Source: Pelargonium nanum
Taxonomy: Eukaryota > Streptophyta > Magnoliopsida > Geraniales > Geraniaceae
NCBI GenBank assembly: GCA_036897485.1
Contig: JAYMTF010000310.1
Coordinates: forward strand, 1 to 40,331
Direction of reading: 5' to 3'
Length of the DNA: 40,331 bases
Shown here in pieces: positions 11,507 to 20,919 of this stretch (the stretch's first letter is position 1; the number at the start of each line of letters is the position of its first letter). A program made the position numbers and the translations under genes. Under the pieces are notes generated by a model, which worked only from the letters and a program-made list of their open reading frames with translations, did no database searches and had not been told where the DNA came from.

Positions 11507-14500
11507 CACTTTTTCAGTTTAGGAGAAATAATTTTTAATTAGGGTAAATGTAGTGTACAATAGTATAGATTGGGTTGAGTACTTCGCTCTAATTTATAAG
11601 CCTGCCATCACTTTTTGTATTATTAAAGGGGCCTGATAACTGCTTGTCAAAAGCTAAATGTATTTATACACTCGTTTAGTAAGTATAAATATTAGTTCTC
11701 TCTTTTTTTATAAAATTATATATGAAAGGAACCCTATAATAGTCAAAAATATTTAAGAAGTTTATAGCATTAGAGCCAAAGCAAAGTTAGGTTTTTCGAT
11801 TAATGAACCTTAGATCCTGTCCACATGAAATAACCTTATTAAAAAGTTAAGTAAAATTTCCTAGGTAGACTTATTAGTAGCAATACAAAACTGCAGTAAA
11901 CTGATCGTAGAAGTCTTTTTTAAAGGTCGGGTTTTCCTTTTTGCAGCTAGTTCAAAAGGGACTCCTTTTATATATTACAGTTATAGAGTAAGCAACCTAT
12001 TTGCTGTAACAGGATTTTTAGTAGAGTCTGAATTCTATATTAAGGTATTTTTAGTGCAATTCGTAATATTACCAAGAATCTGTAAGACCTCTTTATGTAA
12101 TTAAATCCTCTTAGTAACTCCCAACAAAGGACCTAACTATATGTAATAAGGAATTTCTACTTTTTGATATGTAGGCACGGTTACTGTACGGGTGCTATCT
12201 CTCTATATTAATCACATTAAGTTAAGGATGTCTAAAGCTTTGCAAGCAATAACTGGAAACCCTATGCATTTTGAATCCTTGCCAAATGAGAATATACTTA
12301 CTTTTTAGTCCCCATACTCGTATAAACAATAGAGAAACCTAAAATTGAATGAAGAGAACCAAAATCTTCTATACAAAGGATTTCAACATTCAAGTTCTAA
12401 ACGAGTTAGCTCCTGGATTGATAAAGGGCGTACGAATTAACTTATACCTTATCCTAAATTAGTACTACTACGAATTCTGAATACATACTAGTACCTAAGA
12501 CTTTAATAAGTTCGCCCCACTTATATATAGCATCTTAAATAAACAAATCCAGTACATAAATTAGAGACTCGATAAGGGTTGTTAAATTCTACGGAGAAAT
12601 TTCCTCTAATTTAAGGCTGTGGAGAGTCACAGGTGTTGAAAACTTTCCTTTTGCTCCAGTGCCGCTACTACATTTAGGTACAAATTTAAACTTTTGATTT
12701 CTAGTTTATTAAAGGAGTCCTTATTTAAGCGATTCACTCGTAGTAGTATGAAATGGTGAAATTAAGTTTATTCTATTCTTAATATCCTTATTAAAGCGAA
12801 TAGTTAATCTTCATCCCCTTTCCTTTGACCGTACTCCAGTAAAGATGTACGAGGAAGTAACTCTCGGCTTCTTATCAGACCTTTTAATGTTATAAGTTGC
12901 AGGCTTGACCAATATAGGAGAAACCCCAGTAAATCCGCAAAATGAAGGGAATCCCTATGCAAGAGTACCTCAACTCGCATTTTAAGCATCGTAAAGGGTT
13001 TAGTATAAGAAAAAGTATCCTTTAGTTTGTACAAGACTGGACCTCTCCTCTCTCTTAGTATAACACCCAAAACTGATGCAGTGCCATGAGTTTTACTATC
13101 ACATTCGTGGGAATTTTCGCGTATGCCATTTAAGAAATAGAGAAAGGCTTCATCAAGATACAAAATAGGATCCACCCTTTTGCTTTAGCTTAATATACGA
13201 ACCCATGCCTTTTTTAAGGAGCACTACAATAACTTTTGTCAGTAATAGAATCTCTCACAAATTTGCTAATTCCTCGTTCAAATGGACCCTTTTAATACAG
13301 ACCTAATATACGGGAATAAAGCTTGCTAAGTACCACACATTTTGTAATAGTATTCAGATAAATTAAATCAGTAACAAATCCAACAGGAAGTTAAGAGTCC
13401 TTAGATTCCCTTTTTCTTACCGTTGGTAGCTTTAACTGTCGACCTTAGAAAACCAGGATTCAGTGCATATCTAGGTAAGTTTATTAGTCTTTGATCCTTT
13501 AGACTCCTCCCCTAGATTCAACTTCTAAATAAGGAAGAGTCCTATATTAGCTGCTACGTCTTTAACAACAACTCAATCCATTTTGAGATTTTATGTTGAT
13601 TTAGCAAAACAGAGTCTTGAGCCCTAAACGTCAGTATTTTTGAGAGACTCAAAACAAAAGAGAGACTTTTACTTTTATCCCTTTCTTTTGAGCCGGGTAT
13701 AATTCCTGTGTAAATCTATAAGTAGAATTACCTAAGCGTTCCTTTGAGGTGTTCCTTTTTCTTGTTTAGTTTGTCCCTAGTGGGGACTCAACAAGGGGGC
13801 AAGCGAGTAGTACACCTTTAGTATTCCTAAGCCCTTATTAGTGCAGCTATGTAGTAGCTATAAAAAGAAAAGGGGTTGGCTTTTGGGTAGGATATAAAAG
13901 TTCCAGAATGTTTCAGTTTATGTTCCTACCTATTATCTGGATATACCAAGAAAGATGTACGGTCTAATGAGGCTACTATGATTCATATGTCTCTTTTTCT
14001 GCAGCTTCTGCGGAGTGTTATTCCCCTTTATTACAAAAAAAGATAGCGTAGTATATAAATAGCATTCGGAGAGTTATAGATCAAGGTTTTTTTGAGTTGT
14101 TTTATTACAAGGCAAGCTAAGTAATTAATGATTTCACAAATAAGTTTGGATTCCTCATTATAAAAGTAACAAAAAGAAAGAGTTATAACTTTATGGGATA
14201 TGAATCAGACAAATACTTATTGTATATTTTTAAACTTCTGAGTCCTCACATAAAACTGTGCAACTCCAACTTTTCCGATAAACCTGGTTATAATATAGAG
14301 AATTTTATAGGAAAGCAGGAAACCTCAATGACTCTGTATTCACACTTGACCCAGTGTCCTTGGTTTTGTTGTAAAATAGAATCCTTGTCGTGCAAGGTTT
14401 ACATGTAGACACCCCTTAGAAAATAAGTAGTTAGTTAAGCCCTCGGTTGACAGATGTGGGTCTGTGCTCTATTATAATGACAGCTTTTGTATTTGTAGCT

Positions 14501-17500
14501 TTATACGAATATAGTATTTTAGGATCCAATTTTAGGCATTTTGGAAGAACACAAATAAGCTTCTTTAAAGTAAGGCTAAATCTCTATATTTTTCCAAAAA
14601 AGGAATTGCTTTACTTCTTACTAACTAAATTCCTAAAAAAAGAAAGAAATATCTTATATTCTCAGCTTTATTTAGTTAAGTATCCTTATTTGTCCTTATT
14701 CGGGGCTTGCCTTATAAATGAAACCGGTATTCCTTTATACAAAAGAGTATAATACTTATGACGTACAAATAGTTTAGGTATATATCCTATATTAAGCATA
14801 TCTAAGTAAATTCCCAACATATAAGAAGAACCCCTCGAGTTGCTTACTTAAAATTATTTTTCTTTTGAAAATTGAATACTTGTAAATCTATTCTATACGC
14901 ATTTTTTGGAATAACCAGTACTTTACCGCCACTCCTTAACTAAAAGCAACTTACTTTACTACAGAAACATACTCTTACTAAGAGAACACCCTTTCACTTA
15001 ATAAAGGAAATGAATTCTATACTTTATGAAGCTACCTTCTTAAAAAAGAAAGGATTCTTTTAGAGTCTGGGGTCTACTAGTATATAATAAAGTCCTACCT
15101 TAAAACTGGTGTAAAAAAAAGCATATAATTTTTCAAGATTCAATAACGACAGATAAGCTTACCTCGGTTACTAAATACTAGACCTAAAAGAAGGTTTGCT
15201 GCAAGTTGCAAGTTAAAGAATAGAGAATTAACCACACCTCCTAGAAAAGTAATAAATATTACTAAGTATTTTTGGGGTTTCTTACATTATTTCAAAGGAT
15301 TATCTGGAGATTATGAAAGACTTCTTAAAGGAATTAAAGAGACAATTATAAGATCTTGGGTATTTACCTTTTATTTTAAAGCAAAGTCCTTAACTCTCAA
15401 ATCTTATTAAGTAAGGGTATACCAAGAATTTCTCTATTTTTAGTACTTTATAAGAAAAAAAGGAGGTAATTAGCTGCACAGGAAATATTATACTAATTTT
15501 AATTATTATAACAATTCCTGTAGTTTTTGAAGCTAACGGGCTCATACTTCTTGCACAAAAGAACTGGATTAACATTCTTATGCATTCAACAAGAAATCGC
15601 ACTTTTATAAAAAGAACCTTTTAGTTATTAGTTATAAGAGTCTGTTGAAAAAAGTTATAATTATCTACTAATTATCTTGAAATTTACTATAATTTGGTCT
15701 TAAAAACCTTTATTGCTCTCTCCGTATTATGAGAGGGGTTAATATCTGAAGGATCCGCTTTTAAATGACATCCATCGGGTTTAGTTCTCTTATTAACACT
15801 TTTCCTGGAAATACCCTTTAAAGCTTATATTGATCAAGGCCTTTCCTAATGCTTTCATCACGAATATATTCATTACTTTTTACTTACTCATAGAATTGTA
15901 GGATTTAACAAAAGAAGTATTTGAGATAACTGAGAAAATCACCTAACTACGAAACTTATATAAAAATACTTAATTATTATATTATTAAGGAAATAAAGGA
16001 AAGAAGATTCTCAAGACTCCTGTATTTTCTACTTATTGTCTAACTTCCAAACTCGAATATATAGTGAACCGAGTGAAAGGAAAACAGACACCCGCAACTT
16101 TTGTGTAGAATATAAAACCTTGGGCTTGACTACAGAAAAGTCTCAGAATAAAGTCTGGGTTATTTTTAAATATAGGAGACAATGTTACTTTTCTAAACTA
16201 ACTAAACTAATTACAATACAAGTATAAAAGAAATATTAGAATTTTTGGTAAAAAAAATAAAGGGGTACTTTAAAGTTTCCATAGTATAAGACAGGTATCG
16301 TCGTCAATTACTAAAGGATCTTAAGAATCCCTAGACCTCATAATACTACATAATAGTAAATCTAAGTGCAACCTTTATTAACTAAAGCAACTTATTTACT
16401 AAAGACTTCAAAATTAAAAAAGAAAGTGTCACAACAAGGAAAGGGTCTAGTTAACCCTATAAATGATTAAAATTATTGTAATTCGTATAATATACCATAT
16501 CCTACTAAACCCTAATAAAGTATTTGAAAAGAAGCTCCTTTAACCTTATGAAATTCTTTTGAGGAGGAAGGAAAGTCCATATAATCTTTAGTCACAAGTT
16601 CAACTACAGTGTCCCTATTGTACTTTCCCATTCTAAAGTATAACAACAAAAACATAGATTTTCCTTTCGTTTAAGGCATTTTTTTATTCATAAATTGTAC
16701 TCCCTTTATTTGCTTTATTGTCTAAAAATAGAACAAATACTATGTAAGGGTAAATTACTCGAGAATTTGCTTAAGCTTGTAGTAACTAAATATTTTAAGA
16801 AATATTTGATACAAAATAGGCGACACTTTCTAATAAAATCTCACTTTATGAACGGAGTTCCCTTAAAGTAAAGGAAAATCTGAGTCAATAATGTCATTTT
16901 TAGACTTGTTTGCAAGTTAATTTGCAATTTAGTGGGAGGCAACTAAAAGTAATCTAAGGTTCTAGTTTAGAACCAAAAAGCCCCGCTAAGGGAGATAGCA
17001 TACCACTCAAAAAGTAAGAACTATAAGGTTCTAGGAATGACCCCGTGTAGCTTCCTTTGTTTTTTAAAGAATTAAATATTTGGTATCTAGGGGCTTTTAT
17101 CTTTGTTGAAATCAGCAGTTTATTCCACATTATTTTAATTAGGGCTTACTTTTATGACGGATTCCTCTAGTACATTTATTAGAGTCATAAGATTTGAAAC
17201 CAGGTTTATTATAAAGACTCTTGTTTTCAGGATGTACCCCCTTTTTTACTTAGACCTTTCTAAAAACAATGGGAAATCCAAAGAAAATTAAAGAAATAGC
17301 CAATCATGCATAAGTAGGCATAAAAACACATTAAAACACGCGAAATAGGCCATACAAGAAGCCCCTAGTTAATAGCCTAAAACCTATAAATTTATAACAG
17401 TAAAACACTCTTTGTATAAGAATAAGGGGAACCGCTTTAATCGGGATTACTCTGTTCTTTCCATCATGCTATAATTGCACTTCTGCAGCAACCATAAAGC

Positions 17501-17581
17501 TTAAGCCGAATATATCTAGTAACCTAGCACAACTCTTTTGTGAGGAGGGTACACCCGTTGAACGCTTTATAGGTAGACCCT
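11507..17581. other. Noncoding spacer holding the longest unassigned open frames
   Basis: A minus-strand frame of 123 codons (12804-13175) and a plus-strand frame of 101 codons from a TTG (14447-14752) lie here, with frames of 63-71 codons at 14193, 15390 and 16036. I recognise none of them. Their number and length fit chance in AT-rich DNA, so they are not called as genes. A GC-rich hairpin lies at 13773-13787. Confidence 0.5.
13773..13787 (+). other. GC-rich hairpin GTCCC-TAGTG-GGGAC
   Basis: A five-pair stem with four G-C pairs in AT-rich DNA. It resembles the other small GC-rich palindromes of the window, but its core sequence differs from GGAGCTCCTTC. Confidence 0.35.
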
Positions 17582-17613
17582 AAAAATTCTTGCCAAACAG
17601 AAAGCTTTTCTAT
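17582..17613 (+). repeat. Dispersed repeat of about 33 bases, copy 2
   Basis: Direct copy of the element at 11474-11506. A weaker inverted match of 18 bases with one inserted base is found at 18270-18288, covering the left end of this copy and two bases before it. That partial match could be chance. Confidence 0.75.
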
Positions 17614-18269
17614 GATAATATTATAGAAATATCCCATATATGCAGACTTGAGGTACGAAGAGGTGAAAACACATTAGCATTTAAGAATTAGGAGACTCAA
17701 ACCTGGTACCTTACAACAGAGACACGTAACTTCGCACTCTTTAGAACAATTAAGGAAATATCACAATTACCGGTGCCAAAGCCTTTTTCCTGTATGCGCT
17801 ACTCTTAAATAAATTGAAGTAATGTGATGCTTCGTTTACTGGCTTCTGTAAAGAGCCTTTAATATGGTCTAGTTAATTGGTAAGTAGCTTCATCTTTTAT
17901 TTTAAGATCGTTCTTGAGGGGTCTTCTCATTCAGGATTCTTTATACTGTTCTAAATTACTTTATTTGTTAATTATTAATATCTCACTTTAGTTTGCATAG
18001 ACTAGTATTTTGTTTGGCGAAAGCATGCCGAACTTGGAATGAGTAATTTAATTTCTAAATTTGGTTATAAAAAAAATAGATGCATTAAAGGACATAGGGA
18101 TAACAAGCCTAGTTTAGTTACAATAGCACTGTCTAAAGAACCTGCTTCTAACAATAAAGACTTTACGGCTCAATATTGCAGTATATTACCATAACAGCAT
18201 CTACTCAGTATCTATACTTAGCTTGGATTACACGCACCACTTACAGGAAAACTTTTTGAAAAAAATCTC

Positions 18270-18288
18270 TTGGCAAAGAATTTTTAGG
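18270..18288 (-). repeat. Possible inverted partial copy of the 33-base repeat
   Basis: The reverse complement reads CCTAAAAATTCTTTGCCAA, matching 17579-17596 apart from one inserted T. Its nearness to copy 2 (about 670 bases) is suggestive. At this length and composition it could arise by chance. Confidence 0.25.
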
Positions 18289-19301
18289 CTTTTGTCAAAC
18301 TAAAAAAAATTCAATTTAAAGTTGAACCGCTTCAGGTGTACCATACTGTCTGTTAGTCGGTCATGACACGATTCCCTTCTTAGATTTTACTCTAGATTAA
18401 GGGGTTATTATCAGTAGGAAGCAATTAGGAAGAACTTCCAGTTATGCGCTATAAATCCCATTTGGTTAAACGATAAAATTAAAACTAGAATTTTTTGGGG
18501 AATAATTCAGATGATAATGGGGTAAGAGCATACACGGAGCCCCATATAATAAACCACGCCCTAAGGGATTTTAATAACTAGAGGTATTAACAACTTTTTA
18601 GTTATAACCGTTTTGAACCTGCAAAGTTCGCCGCGTTATCAAAGAAGCATGGATTATATATATTGTATTCTTTCATTAGTTTACCAAATGTCAGTACTAT
18701 TAAGAATTTATGGAATGAGATTAACTCCCCAGGGATTATCACACTTTCTGGATATCTAAAAATTAGCAGAAATCCTTTATTTACAGGGAACTTCACATGT
18801 AAGAGATTGGACCTATATGTATGAGTTTGGCTCTAGAGCTATTCTAAGCAGTCCTGTTATAAGTGTTAATTATGACTAACCCCTAAGATATATTCTACAA
18901 CCTAAGTTTGATAATAAATCTATTAATTTGTAGATATAACCCCAGTAAGTAGTCGCGGGTTCCTAAAAAAGGCCTTACTAAAGATTAAGGGAATACAAAA
19001 TAATAAGTCTATAGAGCCTTCCAAAACTAGCTTTGTTGAAATGTGCCAAGATATATAACAAAGTGATGTTAGATATGTGCCGCTTAGTTTTTGCGGGGAC
19101 CCCGGAGTCTGGTTACGAGAGCCTAAGTATTATTAATGAGGTTTTTTTAGTAATATTATGGATAAATCTTATTTATATGTTACAACGGATTGAGTAATTT
19201 CTAATAAAGGGTTTCATTGGATGCGTACTACTAGAGTAGGTAATTAGAAAGTGAGTCATTTCAGCATACCTTTACTTTATAGTAGTTAAGGGTAAGAACT
19301 T

Positions 19302-19316
19302 AAAACCTCGGGTTTT
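19302..19316 (-). terminator. Hairpin downstream of ccmB, possible 3' end element
   Basis: A six-base-pair stem, AAAACC against GGTTTT, encloses a three-base loop. It lies about 170 bases past the ccmB stop in the direction of transcription. Plant-type mitochondrial mRNAs are often protected at the 3' end by stem-loops, so this is a candidate end of the tatC-ccmB transcript. The stem is short, and no transcript data are available to confirm it. Confidence 0.25.
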
Positions 19317-19488
19317 TTATAGTAAAATTGCAGTTTTTGAGTACTTTAATTTTAAAAAACCACACTGCGTCTCAAAAGTGGATTTGCTAACCTTAGTTTA
19401 AAACGGGCTCTTAATCTGTAAATCGATAGATTAGCTTACTGCTAAGATTTTGGTCACTTAGGGCAGAATAACTAAGGACGGAAAGAAT

Positions 19489-20109
19489 TTAATCTTGTAA
19501 ACTTATTGAGACTAAAAAGGGAAAAAGGCACACAAACAAAAAGAAATAACCTATGAGTAAAAGAATATGATACCATTCTGTCTCAATAGAAGTGGCAAAA
19601 AGGATCAGAGGTAATAAAGTAGGTAAAGTTGTCACAGTCTTCAAGCTGTTCCTAAGATTGCTAGCCCCTATTCCAAGAGCTAAAGAAGAATGAATTCCAC
19701 ACAAGATTGTCAATACAAGACTCCCTAATATAATGTTTAAGCAATCCATTGCGAATCGATCAAATAGATAGATCGATTGTAGGATTGGGAAAGCAAATAA
19801 AAGGCAATTAATTTGAATAAACCAGTGCCCCGCCAATTGTATGAGTAAAATCCTTGGCAAACAAAATGAGCTTAAAAAATAAATTTCTAGTGTACCATTT
19901 TCTTTTTCATTTTTAAGAAAGTCTGTGGAAAGAAAGGAGAACAAGAGTGAGATCCAAATGAAACCTAAATGGAAATGGCATAAAAAGTTTTGTTCAAAAC
20001 CAAGGATTAAAGGTATTATAACTATATATGAGATAAACAAGGAAAAACTTATGATTGGTGTGGAGGATAGAATCTGTTTATAATAGATTTTTAGAAGGGG
20101 TTGTCTCAT
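19489..20109 (-). CDS. ccmB: CcmB, mitochondrial cytochrome c maturation subunit B
   Basis: CcmB is the membrane subunit of the CcmABC ABC-type complex of cytochrome c maturation system I. It works in the inner mitochondrial membrane with CcmA (nuclear in land plants) and CcmC in heme handling. The product is 206 residues from the ATG at 20109, which is the usual angiosperm length as I recall it. An in-frame ATG four codons upstream (20121) would give 210. I chose 20109 because plant homologues begin MRR and this one then begins MRQPLLKIYYK. From that start, blocks matching plant CcmB include SFSLFISYIV (residues 21-30), CHFHLGFIWISLLFSF (44-59), NEKENGTLEIY (67-77), ILGSLVLTILCGIHS (127-141), LPTLLPL (162-168), SIETEW (174-179) and the C-terminus LVSISLQD. 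About six membrane segments are visible. The stop is TAA. No internal stop and no obvious editing-dependent residue is seen. The gene follows tatC by 90 bases on the same strand, so co-transcription is likely. Confidence 0.97.
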   Translation of the reverse strand: MRQPLLKIYYKQILSSTPIISFSLFISYIVIIPLILGFEQNFLCHFHLGFIWISLLFSFLSTDFLKNEKENGTLEIYFLSSFCLPRILLIQLAGHWFIQINCLLFAFPILQSIYLFDRFAMDCLNIILGSLVLTILCGIHSSLALGIGASNLRNSLKTVTTLPTLLPLILFATSIETEWYHILLLIGYFFLFVCLFPFLVSISLQD

Positions 20110-20160
20110 TTTACCAACCATATTAGCTTTCTTCTAACAATTAAGCGTTCCTAGTCGTTG

Positions 20161-20175
20161 AGTCGTGTACCGACT
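20161..20175 (-). other. Hairpin in the tatC-ccmB spacer
   Basis: A GC-rich stem, AGTCG paired with CGACT, encloses a five-base loop. It lies in the 90-base gap between the tatC stop and the ccmB start. In the minus-strand transcript it would sit 25-39 bases past the tatC stop. It could mark an end-processing or stability point between the two reading frames. At five base pairs it may also be chance. No ribosome-binding-site consensus was seen before ccmB, as is usual in plant-type mitochondria. Confidence 0.35.
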
Positions 20176-20199
20176 TTATTTACGAAAAATCCTAACAGC

Positions 20200-20919
20200 T
20201 CATCTAGACCAAACGTATTCACGAATTTGTAAAATTAATGCTAAAAGGATAATAGATTCCAGTAGCGAAGAAATGAGTAAAAAAGCAAGAATTTGGCACC
20301 AGATGTCAGGAGGGGTCAAAAGAGCTCCTATCAAAAGGAAGAAAACCAGTAAATAAGAACGATTACTGATCAAAGTTTCTACGGAAAGGCTCCCGGATTG
20401 TAGTAAGCAGATCGCAATTAAAGGTATTTGGGAGCATATGGATGAAATGAACAAGATGAAAAAAGTTAATACAACATAGTCATAGATCCTTGGTTCTAAC
20501 TTAATGACAAAAGAATTGGTTGATGTTTCACTCATGAGGCCTAGGAATTTCCAAACACTGGGAACTGCCCACGTATAAGTTAGGAAGAGGAATAAAGTCA
20601 GTAAAGCAAAACTGAAAAGTAGGAATCTATTTAAAAACTTCCTTTGTTTCCAAGAAAGAAGGGGTACCAACACCGACCAAACCTGATAACTTATGAAAGG
20701 AAAGACGAAATAACAGCATGTTATTGAAGCGCTTACAAGATTCGTGTATAGGGCCTCGGTTAATTTTGTACATATGAAATGAGAACCTAAGGACAGGGTC
20801 TTTAGAGGTTTAACTAGTAAGAAAAGAAGTTCTTCGGTAAACCAATAACATGTAAACCATGTAACAAAAATACCTAAAACTATCCACAGGGAACGTACTT
20901 TAATTTCTCTGAGATCCAT
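20200..20919 (-). CDS. tatC: TatC/MttB, twin-arginine translocase membrane subunit
   Basis: TatC (plant name MttB) is the multispanning core of the twin-arginine translocase, which moves folded proteins across a membrane. In mitochondria it sits in the inner membrane, and its likely client is the Rieske protein of complex III. The product is 239 residues. LREIKVR at residues 3-9 corresponds to the N-terminal L-x-E-L-R-x-R signature. HFICTKLTEALYTNL (47-61) holds the conserved Glu (E55). FPFISYQVW (73-81) precedes the second membrane stretch. SSICSQIPL (159-167) and LTPPDIWCQI (201-210) match plant MttB almost exactly. About six membrane helices are visible. The start is firm: the ATG at 20919 is preceded two codons upstream by an in-frame TAA (20926-20928), with no other Met between. 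Land-plant MttB often lacks a clear ATG, whereas this copy has one. The stop is TGA, so TGA is a stop codon here. No sign of editing or an intron. Confidence 0.97.
   Translation of the reverse strand: MDLREIKVRSLWIVLGIFVTWFTCYWFTEELLFLLVKPLKTLSLGSHFICTKLTEALYTNLVSASITCCYFVFPFISYQVWSVLVPLLSWKQRKFLNRFLLFSFALLTLFLFLTYTWAVPSVWKFLGLMSETSTNSFVIKLEPRIYDYVVLTFFILFISSICSQIPLIAICLLQSGSLSVETLISNRSYLLVFFLLIGALLTPPDIWCQILAFLLISSLLESIILLALILQIREYVWSR

Larger units (their letters stand above)
17614..19488. other. Spacer downstream of ccmB
   Basis: It contains the possible inverted repeat fragment at 18270, a chance-quality 64-codon frame at 18602-18796, and the small hairpin at 19302. The part nearest ccmB would be the 3' untranslated region of the tatC-ccmB transcript. 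Confidence 0.5.

Noticed and set aside
12804-13175. Minus-strand open frame of 123 codons
   Set aside because: It is the longest unassigned frame, but about one of this length is expected by chance in 40 kb at this composition. The product has no motif, membrane pattern or family likeness that I recognise.
14447-14752. Plus-strand open frame of 101 codons starting at TTG
   Set aside because: It has no ATG at the start. Its hydrophobic and lysine-rich make-up is what AT-rich DNA gives by chance, and no family is recognised.
16567-16579. AAGGAAAGTCC, like the conserved P4 segment of mitochondrial RNase P RNA
   Set aside because: The second conserved block (ACAGAA type) was not found in the following few hundred bases, and a match of this length is near chance level.
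20165-20356. Plus-strand open frame of 63 codons
   Set aside because: It lies antisense to the 3' end of tatC, and the tatC frame is clearly the real one.
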